DNA from: Calliopum simillimum
Lineage: Eukaryota > Arthropoda > Insecta > Diptera > Lauxaniidae
Assembly: GCA_951812925.1 (NCBI GenBank)
Contig: OX638370.1
Location: forward strand, 78,164,004-78,228,003
Direction: 5' to 3'
Length of the DNA stretch: 64,000 nucleotides
The position numbers and the translations under genes are program-made. Shown in pieces: positions 22,958 through 34,549 of the stretch; within the stretch, counting starts at the first letter, position 1; the number at the start of each line of letters is the position of its first letter. Below the pieces are notes generated by a model. It was not told where the DNA came from. It ran no database searches and was given only the letters and a program-made list of their open reading frames with translations.

Positions 22958-23976
22958 TCAGGTCTGCATATCATTTTACTTTCTGTTGCAAAGCTCTTTC
23001 AGCTGATCTATTTTTTCTATGGCAGCGCTTATCTAATGAAACTTCCATTAATATCGAAATCTCTCTCCAAACACAGCACTGTGCATCGGTGACTTCAGTT
23101 ACGACAAACAAATGAACACAGCACAACTGTGTCGATGATCACCCGTGTACAAATCCCAGGGTGAGTTTGTGCGCCAGCCAGCTCCTTAGCATCTCTAGCA
23201 ATACAACAGCGAGAAACTATGAATGAAAGTGGCGAACATGAGAAGCGAATGTCCATCGTTGTCGAATGGTGTTTTTTTTTTTTTGTTGTTGTTGTTCTTG
23301 TAGTTGTTGCTAATGTTGTTTTTGGTTGAGGTCAATTTTGTAGCCGCAGCAGCAGAAGCAGAAACATTTGTTAAAACATACATTTAATTGTGGGCTGGAC
23401 GACTGGTGTTGTAGTTGTTGTTATGTTGTTGTATTTGTCAAACAACGTGCTTAGCTCAAGTTGCGATCTCAATCGAATTGGCGTCCAACGTTTCGCTCGA
23501 CTGCGTCTTCCTTCTTGCGATCAATTTGTTTGTATTTTTCACATACCCTGCAAGTAAGTTAATAATAAATTCAAAAGGATGCAACTTTATGCTTCTAAGT
23601 AACTTCTTTCTATATCGTATATCCATTTTTTCCTATCTTTTTCCAGTTTTGAGTTATTCAGTATTCTTTAACCAAGTCAAAAAACTAGAAAACGTGATAC
23701 TTAAAACGCCAAAAAACATTTTCTTAAACCTTAGATGCAACTTTATCCTTCTCAGTACGCTCTTTCTAAATCTTTTATCCATTTGGTGTTATCTGTTTCT
23801 AGCCTTCATCTATTCAGAACTTAAAAATTTGATTTCCCGGAAATTGGCGTATGCGGCAAAACGATATTAAGCCGACAAATTGCTAGAAATCTATAAATTT
23901 TGACTTTAAAATCTCGTAAAAGTTACGTACTAAAAATAAAGAAAAAAAACAATTTTTTTTTTTTCGTGTTAAGGTA
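22958..23976. other. Higher-complexity stretch with opa-like tracts
   Basis: Contains GTT/CAA and GCAGCAGAAGCAG tracts around 23270-23440. A 151-codon plus-strand frame (23415-23870) is hydrophobic but arises largely from a diverged tandem repeat, so I do not call it a gene. Confidence 0.5.
23575..23825 (+). repeat. Diverged tandem duplication, two about 95-bp copies
   Basis: GATGCAACTTTATGCTTCT (about 23578) and GATGCAACTTTATCCTTCT (about 23734) begin two similar blocks. Both continue with a TTTCTA-rich segment, ATCCATTT and a segment ending in TATTCAG. The copies are about 155 bp apart. Confidence 0.6.
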
Positions 23977-24088
23977 TAGGGAGTTATCGTGAACCAAGAT
24001 TCCCGGGGAATTTTCTCGGACAGCCGTGCATTCTCTATTGCAGTTTAAAAAAAAATCCCCGGGAATCTTGATTCACGATAACCCCCAT
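23977..24088. mobile_element. Small MITE with GGTTATCGTGAA ends
   Basis: TAGGGAGTTATCGTGAACC and AAGATTCCCGGGGA at the left are inverted at the right as TCCCCGGGAATCTTG and ATTCACGATAACCCCC. TA flanks are plausible on both sides. The length is about 112 bp, with a loop of about 45 bp. The TAGGG start resembles the E elements, but the arms are far more symmetric. Confidence 0.8.
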
Positions 24089-25905
24089 AATCTAGTACAC
24101 TGATGGATCCAAAATAGATGATAGATCAGCTTGAAAATTCATCTGATACGATTTCACAGCATAGTTCAGGCTAAAATTCGCACCACCCGATAAAGGCTAT
24201 GCGTTCGAGTTAAAACATTCTCTATTTTCTTTGATGGCTTCATTGCCACAAATATCCTACAGTAAGAGACATTTGAGTCCATGCTCAGACCACTACAGAC
24301 CTCATGAACCTCGCTAGGAATAGCATAGTTTCCCTTCACAAGATTCTTTCCTACGTGGGCTATCAATTGAATGAAATCGGTCTCTATTGTCGGAAGCGTT
24401 CTCTTAAATGTTTATCGAAACTGCAACCTCCCTTCAATATGTTTTTAAAACTAAACCATTGGCGAAGTCTATTTTGTAAGTTCATATTCTTCTGTTACTT
24501 CCGGGAGGAGTATGAGGCTAAGTAAAATCAAATGACTTCAACCAAAGCCCTTTCCCTTTTCTGATTCTAGGATTTTCGACTCCAACTACTGAAATTTTTA
24601 TAAATTTTATTCAAGGGGTTGGCGGCAAACTTTGCAGTGATGTTTCCAGAGAGTATGCTCTATCCATACTCAGCATCTACTTGCAACCTCTTACCCTAAA
24701 TCATAGTCACGCATTTTGCAATAAAATTACAAAACGAACCTTAAAGTTGATGCCGCTCGCATAAGCTTAAAATCATGCGTTCTTCAGAAAACCCAAATTC
24801 TAAAAAAATTTCACTTGAAAGTCTGTACGATTTTTACAGGGTCACAGCAATGTTTCTGGTTTTATGGCTAATTGAATTAGCATTTTAACGAGTGTAATGA
24901 TTTCAATTAGTTTGCGCCTGCTTCTTTCTTCTGCCCGCCTTCTTTTCATTTCTCTCCGTTGTTGCTGAAACTACTTTCTGGTTCACTTCTGATCCAAGCT
25001 TAGCATGCTGCAGCACTGCATTTGTGTATTGTGCTGTGGCTCTGGATGTTAGAGTTCATGTTTGGCAACACTATTACAAACTTGGCCAATTTGCAACTTA
25101 AATCCACAAGTCAGATCATTGCCGCTTTGGACTGCAATTTTAACACTTCAACCCGTCCAAATGCTCATCCCTTTAACCGCTGCTGGTACATTCGATTGCT
25201 TACGTTGTTGCTTTTCCATGTTCGAACTTACATTCGTGTATCTTGTATCTGGTCGCTTGTATTTTGACTTCTCGTATTCAACTCGTGTTGTATGTGGTTT
25301 CTCAGATACTTCGCTTAACTTTTGGTTGGAATCTCTTTTAAATGCCAGTACGTACATGTTGTTTAACGTGTGTTTTACGAGGTTTGTTCTTTTGTTTTAC
25401 TTGTTTATATGTGGGTGTTCCGATACTAAAGGGTTAATGGTTTTATTGCTCACCTGATTTGCATCTACAGTAAAATCCACTACTTTTGCTCCACATAAGT
25501 AGTTTCCAATTTTTGTTGTTGTGCACTTCCTAGGGTATTCAACTTGGAATGTTTTATGTTATACATATTTCACTAAAAGATTTTAATCTCTAACAGATAA
25601 AGAAGAGTTAAATAAGCCGTAAAGATATTTATAGAATGGAATATCCAATGTCACATTTTATGTCTTAGGTAAAATAGTTTTATATGATTCTACAATCAAA
25701 AAAGAAAAAATCATCCAAATCATCAGAAAATTTTTTTGGCAAAACCTCAAAAATTTTGATTAAAAATAGTAAGTTTTCAAAAAATTTAATAAAGTAAACA
25801 ACACACCAAGTTTGGTATAAAGTCTATGCTACAACTTGGTATACAAACCGTTTATACGTGTTCATATAAAATTTATACAAATAAATTATTAATACAATTT
25901 ATACC
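24089..25905. other. Unassigned stretch, partly of higher complexity
   Basis: The part from 24890 to 25480 is less AT-rich and could be unique host sequence. Overlapping frames there (for example 25062-25457) have no recognisable domain. No repeat ends seen. Confidence 0.45.
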
Positions 25906-26463
25906 AAGGGTGTCAGCGTAGAACAAAAGTGAGCCAATTTTGGCTCGACCAACAAACATCAATATTTCTGTACAACAATCACAGAAATAATTTTTGTTGT
26001 TTTTTTTTCACTCTCATCAAAATTTCGCGTTTTTGTTGCTTTTTTTGCGTACACACAAAATCGAACTCGAACCAATATAAAACAACAACTACGTCGCATT
26101 AAAAACAAGAACAACAAACAATATGGGTATTAATGCGTTGATGCGCAGTTGCGAAAATGCAAGTCTTTTACGCACTAACGCCTGAACGTTCAATGTGAAT
26201 ATTTCCATCTTGAGAAATTGCAGAAGTAATGCGAAATTTTCAGCAATTTGTTTGTTGTTTTACAAATGTCAAACTTTCGCAAACCGCACTTCCGCAACGA
26301 CGCAAGAGCATTGCGCATCAACGCGTGAATACCCTTACTATTTGTGTGTGTCCTAGTTATTAGAAATTTTGAAAATTGTTGAAATATTATTGTTGTTGTA
26401 AATTCGAATTTGACTGCGCTGCATGCGCTCGGCTCAGTGATTTGAAAACGCTGACATCCTTGA
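25906..26463. mobile_element. Non-autonomous element with GGTGTCAGCG ends
   Basis: AAGGGTGTCAGCGT at the left pairs with ACGCTGACATCCTT at the right. Inside the ends, TGAGCC and GGCTCA continue the symmetry. A separate MITE is nested at 26123-26336. A partial copy of the right end occurs at 8175-8292. No coding sequence. Confidence 0.7.
26123..26336. mobile_element. Nested MITE, GGGTATTAATGCGTTGATGCG ends
   Basis: GGGTATTAATGCGTTGATG and the inverse CATCAACGCGTGAATACCC bound about 214 bp inside the element at 25906-26463. Further inside, GCGCA/TGCGC and CGCAA/TTGCG pairs continue. It is younger than its host element, because it interrupts it. Confidence 0.75.
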
Positions 26464-27840
26464 TTTACACTATTTTGGTTTAAATTTAATAGTATCACCA
26501 TACAAAAATCTTTTATACTATTTTTGTATAAATTTTATATAGAATTTCATATAAAAGTATTTTAAACCATTTTATATAAAATTACATAGTTTTCGAATAA
26601 ATATTTCGGAATTCAAAATGATATTGATACTTACGCAGAATAAATTCCATAAAAATGGGTTAATGTAAGTAAAATGCGTTTATATTTTAAATGAAATATA
26701 CACTTTAAAACGTGGCCCATTATAAATAAAAGGTAACTATCATGTCCTTTGGCAAAAAAAAAAAAAACGATGTATTTTCCTTACACAAAATTAATCATTC
26801 CTTCGATGGAAATCTGTATAGAGATGATATAAAAAACTGGCAACGTGACACTAATGACACACTGAAATGAGTTGAATCGATGTAAATGAGTCGGTTTGAT
26901 ATGTAATAACATTTTTTTTTTAATCAACTGAAACTTTAATTGTTATAAAAAAAAAATGTGTAACCTGAGTTGAGTTCAATCTCTGAGAGCAAACGAAACA
27001 TGTGTTCCTCGACGTTAACTTTTTATTTCTGCCAACAGAACTTTTTAACTTTACGCTCGTAACATCGATATCAATGCTGCACCGAAAAATGCAAATTCTC
27101 CGAATTGCCCTGTGCTTCGGCCAATTGGAAAATACTGGGCAATAATGAAGAGAAAATTGCTTAAAACGAAGAAAGTTCTCAAAAATGAAAATAAACTAAA
27201 ATAAAAATGGATCACGATACGTCTATCATTCCAGGTCACCCAAAGTGATGTGCAGAGCCTAATGGCAGGTGTTAGTTCAAAGTAACGATATTTTGCATAA
27301 GCCTCAACCAAATGAGCAAACCTTTTAATTTTCTTAAAGAAATACCCTTGAGCTTTAAAAAAATAAACGTTTTATTCCCATTTTTGGTCGACTACTTTTT
27401 TCGTGTACATAAATACATACCTTATTAAGAAAAAATGATTATAACTGAAAGCAATGAAAAAAAATTTAGCTCTATAGGTTCAAAGGTGATGTATTCCAAT
27501 TTTTACCGTTCAAAGATATTGAAGAAAAACAAAACTCAAAAATTAAAATTCCTAAAGAGATTCATCATTTTGGAATTGGAATTTTCTCGAAATTGGCTAC
27601 GAATTGATAGCCATTTCTGCCTGTCTGTCTCACCGTAACTCGAGAACTATTTGTCCAATTTCCATGATTATCATTTTTTTTTTTTTTTTTCATTTATAGA
27701 TATTTAGACTAGTAAGGTTATATATATAGGTTTATTAATTTTTTGAATACAAAAATTCAGAAAAAAAACTTATACCGATATAAATTAAAGTGGGTTTTAA
27801 AAAAAAAGACTAAGCACTTACAACTACCATATTTAGTGTT
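26464..27840. other. Unassigned non-coding stretch
   Basis: AT-rich. Poly-A runs near 26755 and 27680. No gene supported. Confidence 0.5.
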
Positions 27841-28516
27841 AAGTTCCCAAGAGGAAAAATTTCAAGCGCTTCTGAGGCAAGCACTTTAAAGGCCCTTGTC
27901 CGTATAGAAATTTAAAAGCACTTACACAATGATTTTTTGTAAGGCTTCAGTAAGAACAACATGAGTTCGAACCCAGCATGGGTGATTTATTTTTTTTTTT
28001 TTATTAAAATATTTTTTATTCAACATTTTTTTATTTGACTTTTCTATTTTCCTTTCTCTTATTTATTTACTTTTGTTTAATTGAATTGAACCTGATTACA
28101 CAATGATTCTATGTAAGGCTGCAGTAAGCATTCGAATGACAAATTCTGTTGGGATAACATTTGCTTAATATACAAATTTAAGTAATACCTCTTCATCGTA
28201 TTGGGCAATGGTGTAGCGGTCTAACGAGTTGATAAATGTAAGTAAAAATAATCTGTTTCTATCTATCACACCAACTGTCGTGGAGCCAAATTCTCGTGCT
28301 GCCAGTTTTTTTATTTTTTTTTTTTTTTTATTTTATTGAAAGAAAAGCGCTTCAAAAGGCCTTTTGAAATAAGACTGCGATAAGCTTAAGAAGGCTTACG
28401 TCCTAGGAAGTGCAATGTTAAAAAGAAAGAATAGTTCTTACGGAGCAGAAGTGCTTATTGGTGAAAAAGAAACAATTCAGAAGGGTTTTTGAAGCACTTC
28501 TTTTCCCCTTGGGTTA
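27841..28516. mobile_element. Non-autonomous element with palindromic AAGCGCTT motifs
   Basis: CCCAAGAGGAAAAATTTCAA plus GCGCTTCTGAGG at the left pairs with CCTTTTGAAG-type and GAAGCACTTCTTTTCCCC sequence at the right. AAGCGCTT or AAGCACTT recurs at several internal points (27871, 27884, 27916, 28346, 28447). Inside lie TGGTGTAGCGGTCTAACGA (28209), which resembles a tRNA A box, and GAGTTCGAACCCAG (27963), which resembles a B box, but they are in the wrong order for one tRNA. A truncated copy is at 325-455. Confidence 0.5.
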
Positions 28517-31500
28517 TGTTATAAGTGTAGCACTTTATTTGACTTTTCCTTTCTTTTCCTTGTAAATGATTTTACTCTCAAATTTCACTACTCTTTGCAA
28601 AAATAAATTGAATTGAGAATTTTTATGTTGAAAACTCGCGCCGTCGTCCCGGAATCGCTTATTTGGTAAAACTTATTCATGGCTGAATTATATTTCTAGC
28701 GGTACGTATACAACCCATTTCCACAGAATTCCTCTGTGGCGGAAAAGATATTGTGATGCCACTGGTCAAGTTCTGCATTACGGGGCATTGTGAGATAATC
28801 CAGCCTTGGGGTTGGTAACATACAGTTACTTGATTTTTTTTTTATTTGTTAATGGCATATGTTTTAATACTTAGTCAAATAATAAAGTTATAACTGTAGT
28901 GGTTTATTATTCTAAACCTCAAAAATAGGCGAATTTACTGCTTAAAATGATTAAGCCTTGTTGTACATCTTATAAAATAACGAAGAACTTTGTACTTTAA
29001 ACTTTCAATTCAGGATATTTCAAAATTTAGTCTTGATAGAGCAATACTGCGTCCGAATTCAGAATCAAACAACATGCGGAAAGCTTTCTGCATACTCAAT
29101 TTTAAGATCCATTATTTAAAACTTGGACCCGATTGGGGCACACCGTAAACTACTAAGGAAGATGGTTTTAGCAAAGTACGGCAATTATGCGGTAGTGTTT
29201 AAAGTGGATGGATTGATTATATTGGCATGTGTGGCTTTTGTCATGATATGTAAAAACTCACCACCATAACTCGAATAAAAATAAGCTTTTACAAACAATT
29301 TCTTTTTTGGGTGGGTTCTAGTACGGCAATTTTGATTGTCATTGATATGGAAAAGGATTTTTCGAATGTTGGTCGTTGGGTGGCGCTATAATGGTTCAAA
29401 GTTTGAAACATCGAGTATTATGGACAAATCGGATGTTTAGCTTAAAAAGCTAATTTTTTATATGATATCTTCATTTTCTGGTTATGATATCTTTTATTCT
29501 TTATAGAAATATCGTTTTGCAAGCTTAAAATTTTTAGTAAAAAAAAATTTAAACTGAAATCCGGGCTCTGGGGAATTCTCTCTGCCTCCTCCCTCAGGCC
29601 TACCTGCATTAAATGTGTTACATTGTAAATTCCCTATCGTTATTGTTTAATTCACAAAACAGAAATTTTCATAATATATGTACATATTTACTTTGTAACA
29701 ACTCAAAAGACATAAAACAACCGGTGACATGTCGTTGATCAGCATTTGCGGCAGCGGTAGCCGCCACTGCCGAAACCTTAGAACATACCAAATCAAACAA
29801 AACAAAAAGAACAAAAATTTAAGTGCAAATAACCGTATTTCAAACTTAGATTTTCTAAATAATCTATCGGAGCACCACTCTTTTAAGGAGTTCCAATGCA
29901 TTGAAACAATAAAATTTATGATCTTAAGTTAAATTTATTACGCAACAGTTAACCACGTGAGAATCGATTTTCAATAGAAAAACCAACTTTTTTATACATT
30001 TAAATACGTATGCCACATGTAACACATAAATGGCGTCAAAAATTCGTCATAAAGAAACTGTTTCTTCTCAAATAAACTCCCATTAGATGGCACACACCAT
30101 TCCGAAATTGGTAGTCAACCACACCTGATCTTTTGTGTGATTTTCATGATTTTTAATATGATTTGATATTTCTAATGGTTACGGTTTTATTGAATCAAAC
30201 AACGTCTTAATGAGGCTACCGCATGGATATCATCCGTCCGGTAAACGCCTCCAGCCCTCGCTGCCTTTAGCAGAGATTGTGATCTCTCAATCAGTTGACA
30301 TTTCACATGAATTGGTCATTGTACTTCATTCTCGAAGGTTGGTTGGTATCATCATCTGAAGATATTTATGCAAAGTCTTTAAAAGTTTTATGTGTTTTTA
30401 ATGTGAGTTCATTTTATTCCTAAACGGTTAGATACTTTTTTTTATTACTCCGAAATAACTCAAAATTTGTTCACAAAACATTAGGGAATTGTTGTTAATG
30501 GCTTGGCACATAAAATGTAATTACATATGTGAATTCACTGAAGTTCATTGAAATTCTTATTTCGGTAAAAAAAAAAACACGTGTACTCCTCACAACCAGT
30601 AGATTTTGTAATTTATTCGTAGTAACCCGACTAGAAAAAAGTTCAGGCTTAGTTCCGATTCGGATCAGGCTTGCCTGAAGAATGATCAGGAACGAGTCAG
30701 GCTTTCTGATCCGACAATGACGAATAAACGTCACGACGATACGGATTCCATAAAGTTTTTAGGAACGAATCAAGATATTTAAGGTCCTCATCAGAAAAGT
30801 AATATATTTATTAGTGAGGATAGGATCATATCCATGTAGATTAATTATAATTTATTCCGGCCACAAAACGCTTTCCTAAAATATCATTGATTAATATGTT
30901 TGATTTTACATATGCATTTGTTATGATATAAACATGATAACCACCTAAAATATGTTTGAGAATACTTTCTGTGGTCGTTTTAATATGGAATATGTATTAC
31001 AAAAGGACTAGATTAGATGAATTAAATTCCTTACTACAATTTAGTTCTGGAAATTTGATTTAAGCAACGCACTAAGATCGCATTAAGTTTTTGGTATTAG
31101 ATCCTGATGAGGAACTGATCAGATGGCCGTACTAAGGAATACCTGATCTTAACCTTCCCGTGATTACGGGCCTCTGCATTTCGGGCTTTTGTTGTTAGGC
31201 CTGGGCTCGAGTAAACACCCGCGGGCCACAAAAAAAAAAAAAACACAGCCCGTGCCCATCTTTAGTTTGAACACAATATATCATCAAATGCAAGTAGATG
31301 GCGCTTTCATAGAGGTATAGAAAGGGGGAATACGTTTGAGAAAAATATTGGAGAGGTAAAGTTAGTAAATAGTCTTAAAATTTGTCAATTTCATCAAAGC
31401 TTTTTATAACTTTTTTTTTTCAAATCTAAAAGTATTATCATTGATAAAAATAGCAATTTAGTTTTAAAAGTTGAAAATTTAATAAAAACATTATTAAAAA

Positions 31501-31568
31501 AAAAAATTGTTTTTTTTTTATAAAATTTTTCTTACAATAACAAAACTTTTAAAAAAAATTTCCTGAAA
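28517..31568. other. Unassigned non-coding stretch
   Basis: About 3 kb in which I can support no gene. The 30620-31160 part holds several copies of TCAGGCTT/CCTGATC-type words in both orientations, which may mark a decayed inverted-repeat element, but no clear ends could be set. Confidence 0.45.
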
Positions 31569-31663
31569 ACGATTCGCTTTCTTTTTGGGAATTTCTCTTG
31601 CAAAAGGATCAGTTACGGATCCGTAACGGATAAAAAATACGAGATATGAACCGTTTGGCACAC
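31569..31663 (-). repeat. Half copy of the 191-bp MITE at 2175-2365
   Basis: GGAATTTCTCTTGCAAAAGG, ATCAGTTACGGATCCGTAAC and GATATGAACCGTTTGGCACA reproduce one arm of that MITE. The opposite arm is missing. Confidence 0.75.
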
Positions 31664-32177
31664 TTTGTTGGTTGACTATAGCTATTGGCGGAGTTATGAG
31701 CATTTCGAAAAACGACTTAATGTTGTTTTTGTAGCGTTTTTAGTTTTTTGAAAATTTATATCTCTGAAACGGCTCGATGAAAAAAATTAAAAAAAAAAAA
31801 ACCATAGATGCTAATAGTAGGTGAATGTCGTCAGGGTTGGGCCGCAGTCAGGGTTGGGCCACTGCTATTTCTCGTATATGACATGTGCTGCTATCTGTGT
31901 TATAGCATCGAATTATTGCTCTCGATGCCAGAAAACTTTTTTAAGCATTGCTTGTCGCCGGGATTGTCAGTAAAAATTTCTGTGCCTTCGTGTAGTTTTT
32001 GGATAGCCCAAAAAATTTTGTAATAGCAGTGATAAACGACTCAAAACTTGGAAAAGAACGATGCCACCGCAAAAGTAATATATCCATTAAGGGTTGAACT
32101 ATTAACAAGTTCCCAATGGGAAAGTTCAATTCCCTAACCTGTTCGCATGTAGTATTGAGCGATCGAAAAACATGCTT

Positions 32178-32855
32178 GTAGTCAGGGTTGGGCCACTCGT
32201 GTAGTCAGAGTTCGGCCACATCAATTTTTATTTCGAATCAGTAAAATAACATTTCTCAATCGGTTTTTCGGGACACAGAATATTAGTCTATCCTTTCTAC
32301 GATTTTGTCATTGGTCGGGCCCCTGTAAGCGGCCGCGCCAACAGTGAAATCTAAACGGGGGCGCCGCCCAATGAAAAGTACGGTCATAACCTCTCCAGAG
32401 AACTGCAAATAGTTACGTAAAAAGCAACAGTTAAGCAATGTCACGAAATCGCCTAAAAAATGTCCGAAATCCGACGCGAAGAAATCGAACGCAAAAACAA
32501 CACCGGCTAAACGAGGCCGCCCACCGAAAAAAAGCACAAAAAAAATCCTCTTCCGTCAAAGATGTGGATCAAGACTTCTGCATTACATGCTTGGTCCCGA
32601 TGCCCGCGAAACTGAATCGAAACAATTTAAACTCTTGCATTGAATGCAAGCGAAACGTGCACTTGATATGCGTCAATCTCACAAAAAGTTACTATGTATG
32701 CCCAAATTGCGTTTCAGATTAATGTTATTATGGAGATTTCTCATCGAAATTTTGTACAATCAAAAGAAAACAATAAAAAGTTTCATATATATTCATTACA
32801 CACTATTTTAGTACATATTTCATCGATATTTGGTGGTGGCCCAACCCTGACTACT
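32178..32855 (+). mobile_element. Inner copy of the TCAGGGTTGGGCC element
   Basis: GTAGTCAGGGTTGGGCCAC at 32178 is followed by a second diverged copy, GTCAGAGTTCGGCCA (32204-32218). The inverse TGGCCCAACCCTGAC is at 32837-32851, then TAC. Each left end in this window therefore has a doubled motif and each right end a single one. The interior is mostly the coding remnant at 32353-32722. Confidence 0.65.
32353..32722 (+). pseudogene. Transposase C-terminus: AT-hooks plus PHD-like finger, frameshifted
   Basis: One frame reads KSKRGRRPMK, an in-frame stop, then a basic stretch and AKRGRPPKKSTKK, giving two AT-hook cores (GRRP, GRPP). A run of eight A (32538-32545) shifts the frame; one A fewer would be in phase. 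The following frame reads DVDQDFCITCLVPM and later CIECKRNVHLICVN and YYVCPNCVSD, ending at 32722. The spacing C-x2-C, C-x2-C-x4-H-x2-C, C-x2-C is PHD-like. This combination is known at the C-terminus of some pogo/jerky-like DDE transposases in insects. The CENP-B helix-turn-helix and the DDE core are absent. A domesticated protein is unlikely given the shift. Confidence 0.65.
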
Positions 32856-33026
32856 TTTTTTTTTAATTTCGTCAATAACTTTTTTTTCCAAAATCGAAGC
32901 GCGTTGTCCTAAAGGAATGTTACAGATAAAGGTCCAAACTTTTAAATAAGACAAATAATTTGGTAATATTCGAATATATAAAAAAGATACAGAGGAAAGT
33001 TAAAAAGTGGCCCAACCCTGACGACA

Positions 33027-33112
33027 TTCCCGTACTACATATATGACAAAAAATTTTCAAAAAAATCGGAGATGCAAAAGCAAAATGCTATCCAGAAAAA
33101 AATGTAATGCCC
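33027..33112. other. Short unassigned gap
   Basis: A-rich linker between the pogo-like relic and a DINE-like fragment. Nothing recognisable. Confidence 0.5.
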
Positions 33113-33380
33113 CATATATCCTTGATGAGCGTTACCTCCTGAGTCGATATAGTCATATCCGTCTGTCTATCTGGATGTCCACCTGATACTGAAAACGTTT
33201 TCTGTGATAATCCATCTAAATTTTACTCGGGCAGTGAAAACAGTAGAGACAAGTTCTAAGCAAAAACTAGTTGAACTCGGTCAAGAAGGCGTGGCACCTC
33301 CCGTACAAGCAAAATTTTCAAAATGCTGCAGTGTAGGGTATATTATTTTTTTGCCAGGCCAAAGGTAACACCCTTACTAG
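33113..33380 (-). mobile_element. DINE-like repeat, truncated, minus orientation
   Basis: Read in reverse it starts CTAGTAAGGGTGTTACCTTT and has a CTGCAGCATTTTGAAAATTT module with CGGGAGGTGCCACGCC. It ends at GAGTCGATATAGTCATATCC and CTCCTGAG in plus-strand reading. The terminal hairpin is missing. It is head to head with the plus-strand copy that follows. Confidence 0.7.
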
Positions 33381-33489
33381 TTTTAATTTAAGCCCCCCCA
33401 TGCCGGGCAAAAAAACGAAAAATCGCTTAATTTCATATAGTGCCAAAAATCGGGTTTTTAACCAAAATTTAGCGTTTCTTGTCGTGAAA

Positions 33490-33748
33490 AATACTGCTAA
33501 AGTTTCATTTTGAATAAATTTTTTGTATGGGCGGTAGGCGTTTCCGTTGACCGATTTTGCTCGTTTTTAATCCCACGAGCTTACTTTGACGACGGAGGCA
33601 GTGTACCAAATTGCATTGAATTATCTTGGTCAGTTTTCCCAGAAAATGTATTTCCACGCACACCCAGTCACCTAGCCAGACATCCAGCCAGACAGACGGA
33701 CCACAGACGGCTATATCGACTCAGGAAGTAACGTTGATCAAGAATATA
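33490..33748 (+). mobile_element. DINE-like repeat split by mariner C (left part; right part 34469-34549)
   Basis: TTGTATGGGCGGTAGGCG, GACCGATTTTGCTCG, GACGACGGAGGCAGTGTACC, a CCAGCCAGACAGACGG microsatellite and GCTATATCGACTCAGGAAG run up to GATCAAGAATATA. Mariner copy C intervenes. The sequence resumes at 34469 with CTGTTCTATATCTGTCACGC and ends GGGTGTAGGGTATAAAA at 34549. Joining the two parts restores the layout of the other copies apart from the duplicated TA. Confidence 0.85.
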
Positions 33749-33750
33749 TA

Positions 33751-34466
33751 CGTGGGCTGCTTTATATATTTCTGGCCTAGGCAACACTAATATCAATAGC
33801 TAAAATCTGGCAACACCATAATAAAGTTTGACACTTTTTAGCATAAACGTACTAACAACGTTTTGATGTACAAGTGCTATTTGTTTTGTTTACAGTGAGT
33901 TAAGAAAAATAATTTTGCCATTGATATTTTAAGCGATTGATAAATTATGGGGTTTCCAACGAGAACAAACGTTTTTTACAACTAAGCGTTCATGCAAAAT
34001 CGAATGTATTGAAGTAAAAATAATGCCCAATTATGTCTCTATCTCACGGTATGTCACATGAAAATCTTGCATTATCAGTTCACGCACGGCATCAATGATC
34101 TCTGGCACAACGTCCGTTTTTGGACGAAGTTCACGGAATTCGTCTTTGAGCGAGCGTCGGCCACGATTGAATTCATTAAATCAGTTTTTGGCAGTGCTAT
34201 TGGATGGTGCTTCATCGCCATATAAAGATTTAAGTTCATCGATGTACTCTTGTCGTGATAATCCACGGCGAAAGTTGTGAAAAATTATCGCACAAAAATG
34301 TTCACGAGATAAGTCAAGTCACTGTAAACAACACAAATGATGGTCGTACGTCAAAACGTTCTGAGTACGTTTATGTTAAAAAATGTCAAACTTTATTATG
34401 ATGTTGCCAGATTTTAGCTATTGACATTAGTGTTTCCTAGGCCAGAAATATATATAGTAGCCTACG
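33751..34466 (-). mobile_element. Mariner, internally deleted (copy C, 716 bp) inside a DINE copy
   Basis: The ends are CGTGGGCTGCTTTATATATT and the inverse TATATATAGTAGCCTACG, with a duplicated TA at 33749-33750 and 34467-34468. The interrupted DINE-like sequence gives the empty-site structure, so these boundaries are the most secure of the four copies. Confidence 0.93.
33940..34312 (-). pseudogene. Mariner transposase N-terminal remnant (copy C)
   Basis: The start codon region is altered: sequence reads LISREHFCAIIFHNFRRGL with no ATG at the place used in copies A and B. Legible blocks after that include DEFRELRPKTDVVPEIIDA, VRELIMQDFHVTYREIE and SRWKPHNLSIA, in more than one frame. It then runs into the 3' end like copies A and B. 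Catalytic residues are absent. Confidence 0.78.
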
Positions 34467-34549
34467 TATACTGTTCTATATCTGTCACGCCTCCTTCTCT
34501 GCGTTACGGAAGGACAAAATGAATATATTGGGTGTAGGGTATAAAAACA

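Larger units (their letters stand above)
31826..33026 (+). mobile_element. Pogo-like element relic, outer copy, TCAGGGTTGGGCC ends
   Basis: GTCAGGGTTGGGCC occurs twice in tandem at the left (31830-31843, 31847-31860). The inverse TGGCCCAACCCTGAC is at the right (33008-33022). Within it the same pair of motifs occurs again (see the inner copy), so one copy is nested in another or the motif is a repeated binding site. The encoded PHD-type finger suggests a pogo/Tigger-like source. The total is about 1.2 kb. Confidence 0.65.

Noticed and set aside
23415..23870. A 151-residue membrane protein gene
   Set aside because: The frame is built on two diverged copies of a T-rich repeat, and its hydrophobicity follows from T-rich DNA. 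No family pattern is visible.
30620..31160. An inverted-repeat element with TCAGGCTT/CCTGATC words
   Set aside because: Several short words recur in both orientations, but no consistent end pair or target duplication could be drawn.
32438..32722. A host PHD-finger gene
   Set aside because: It lies inside nested transposon ends, the AT-hook part is in another frame, and an in-frame stop is upstream. A transposase tail is the simpler reading.
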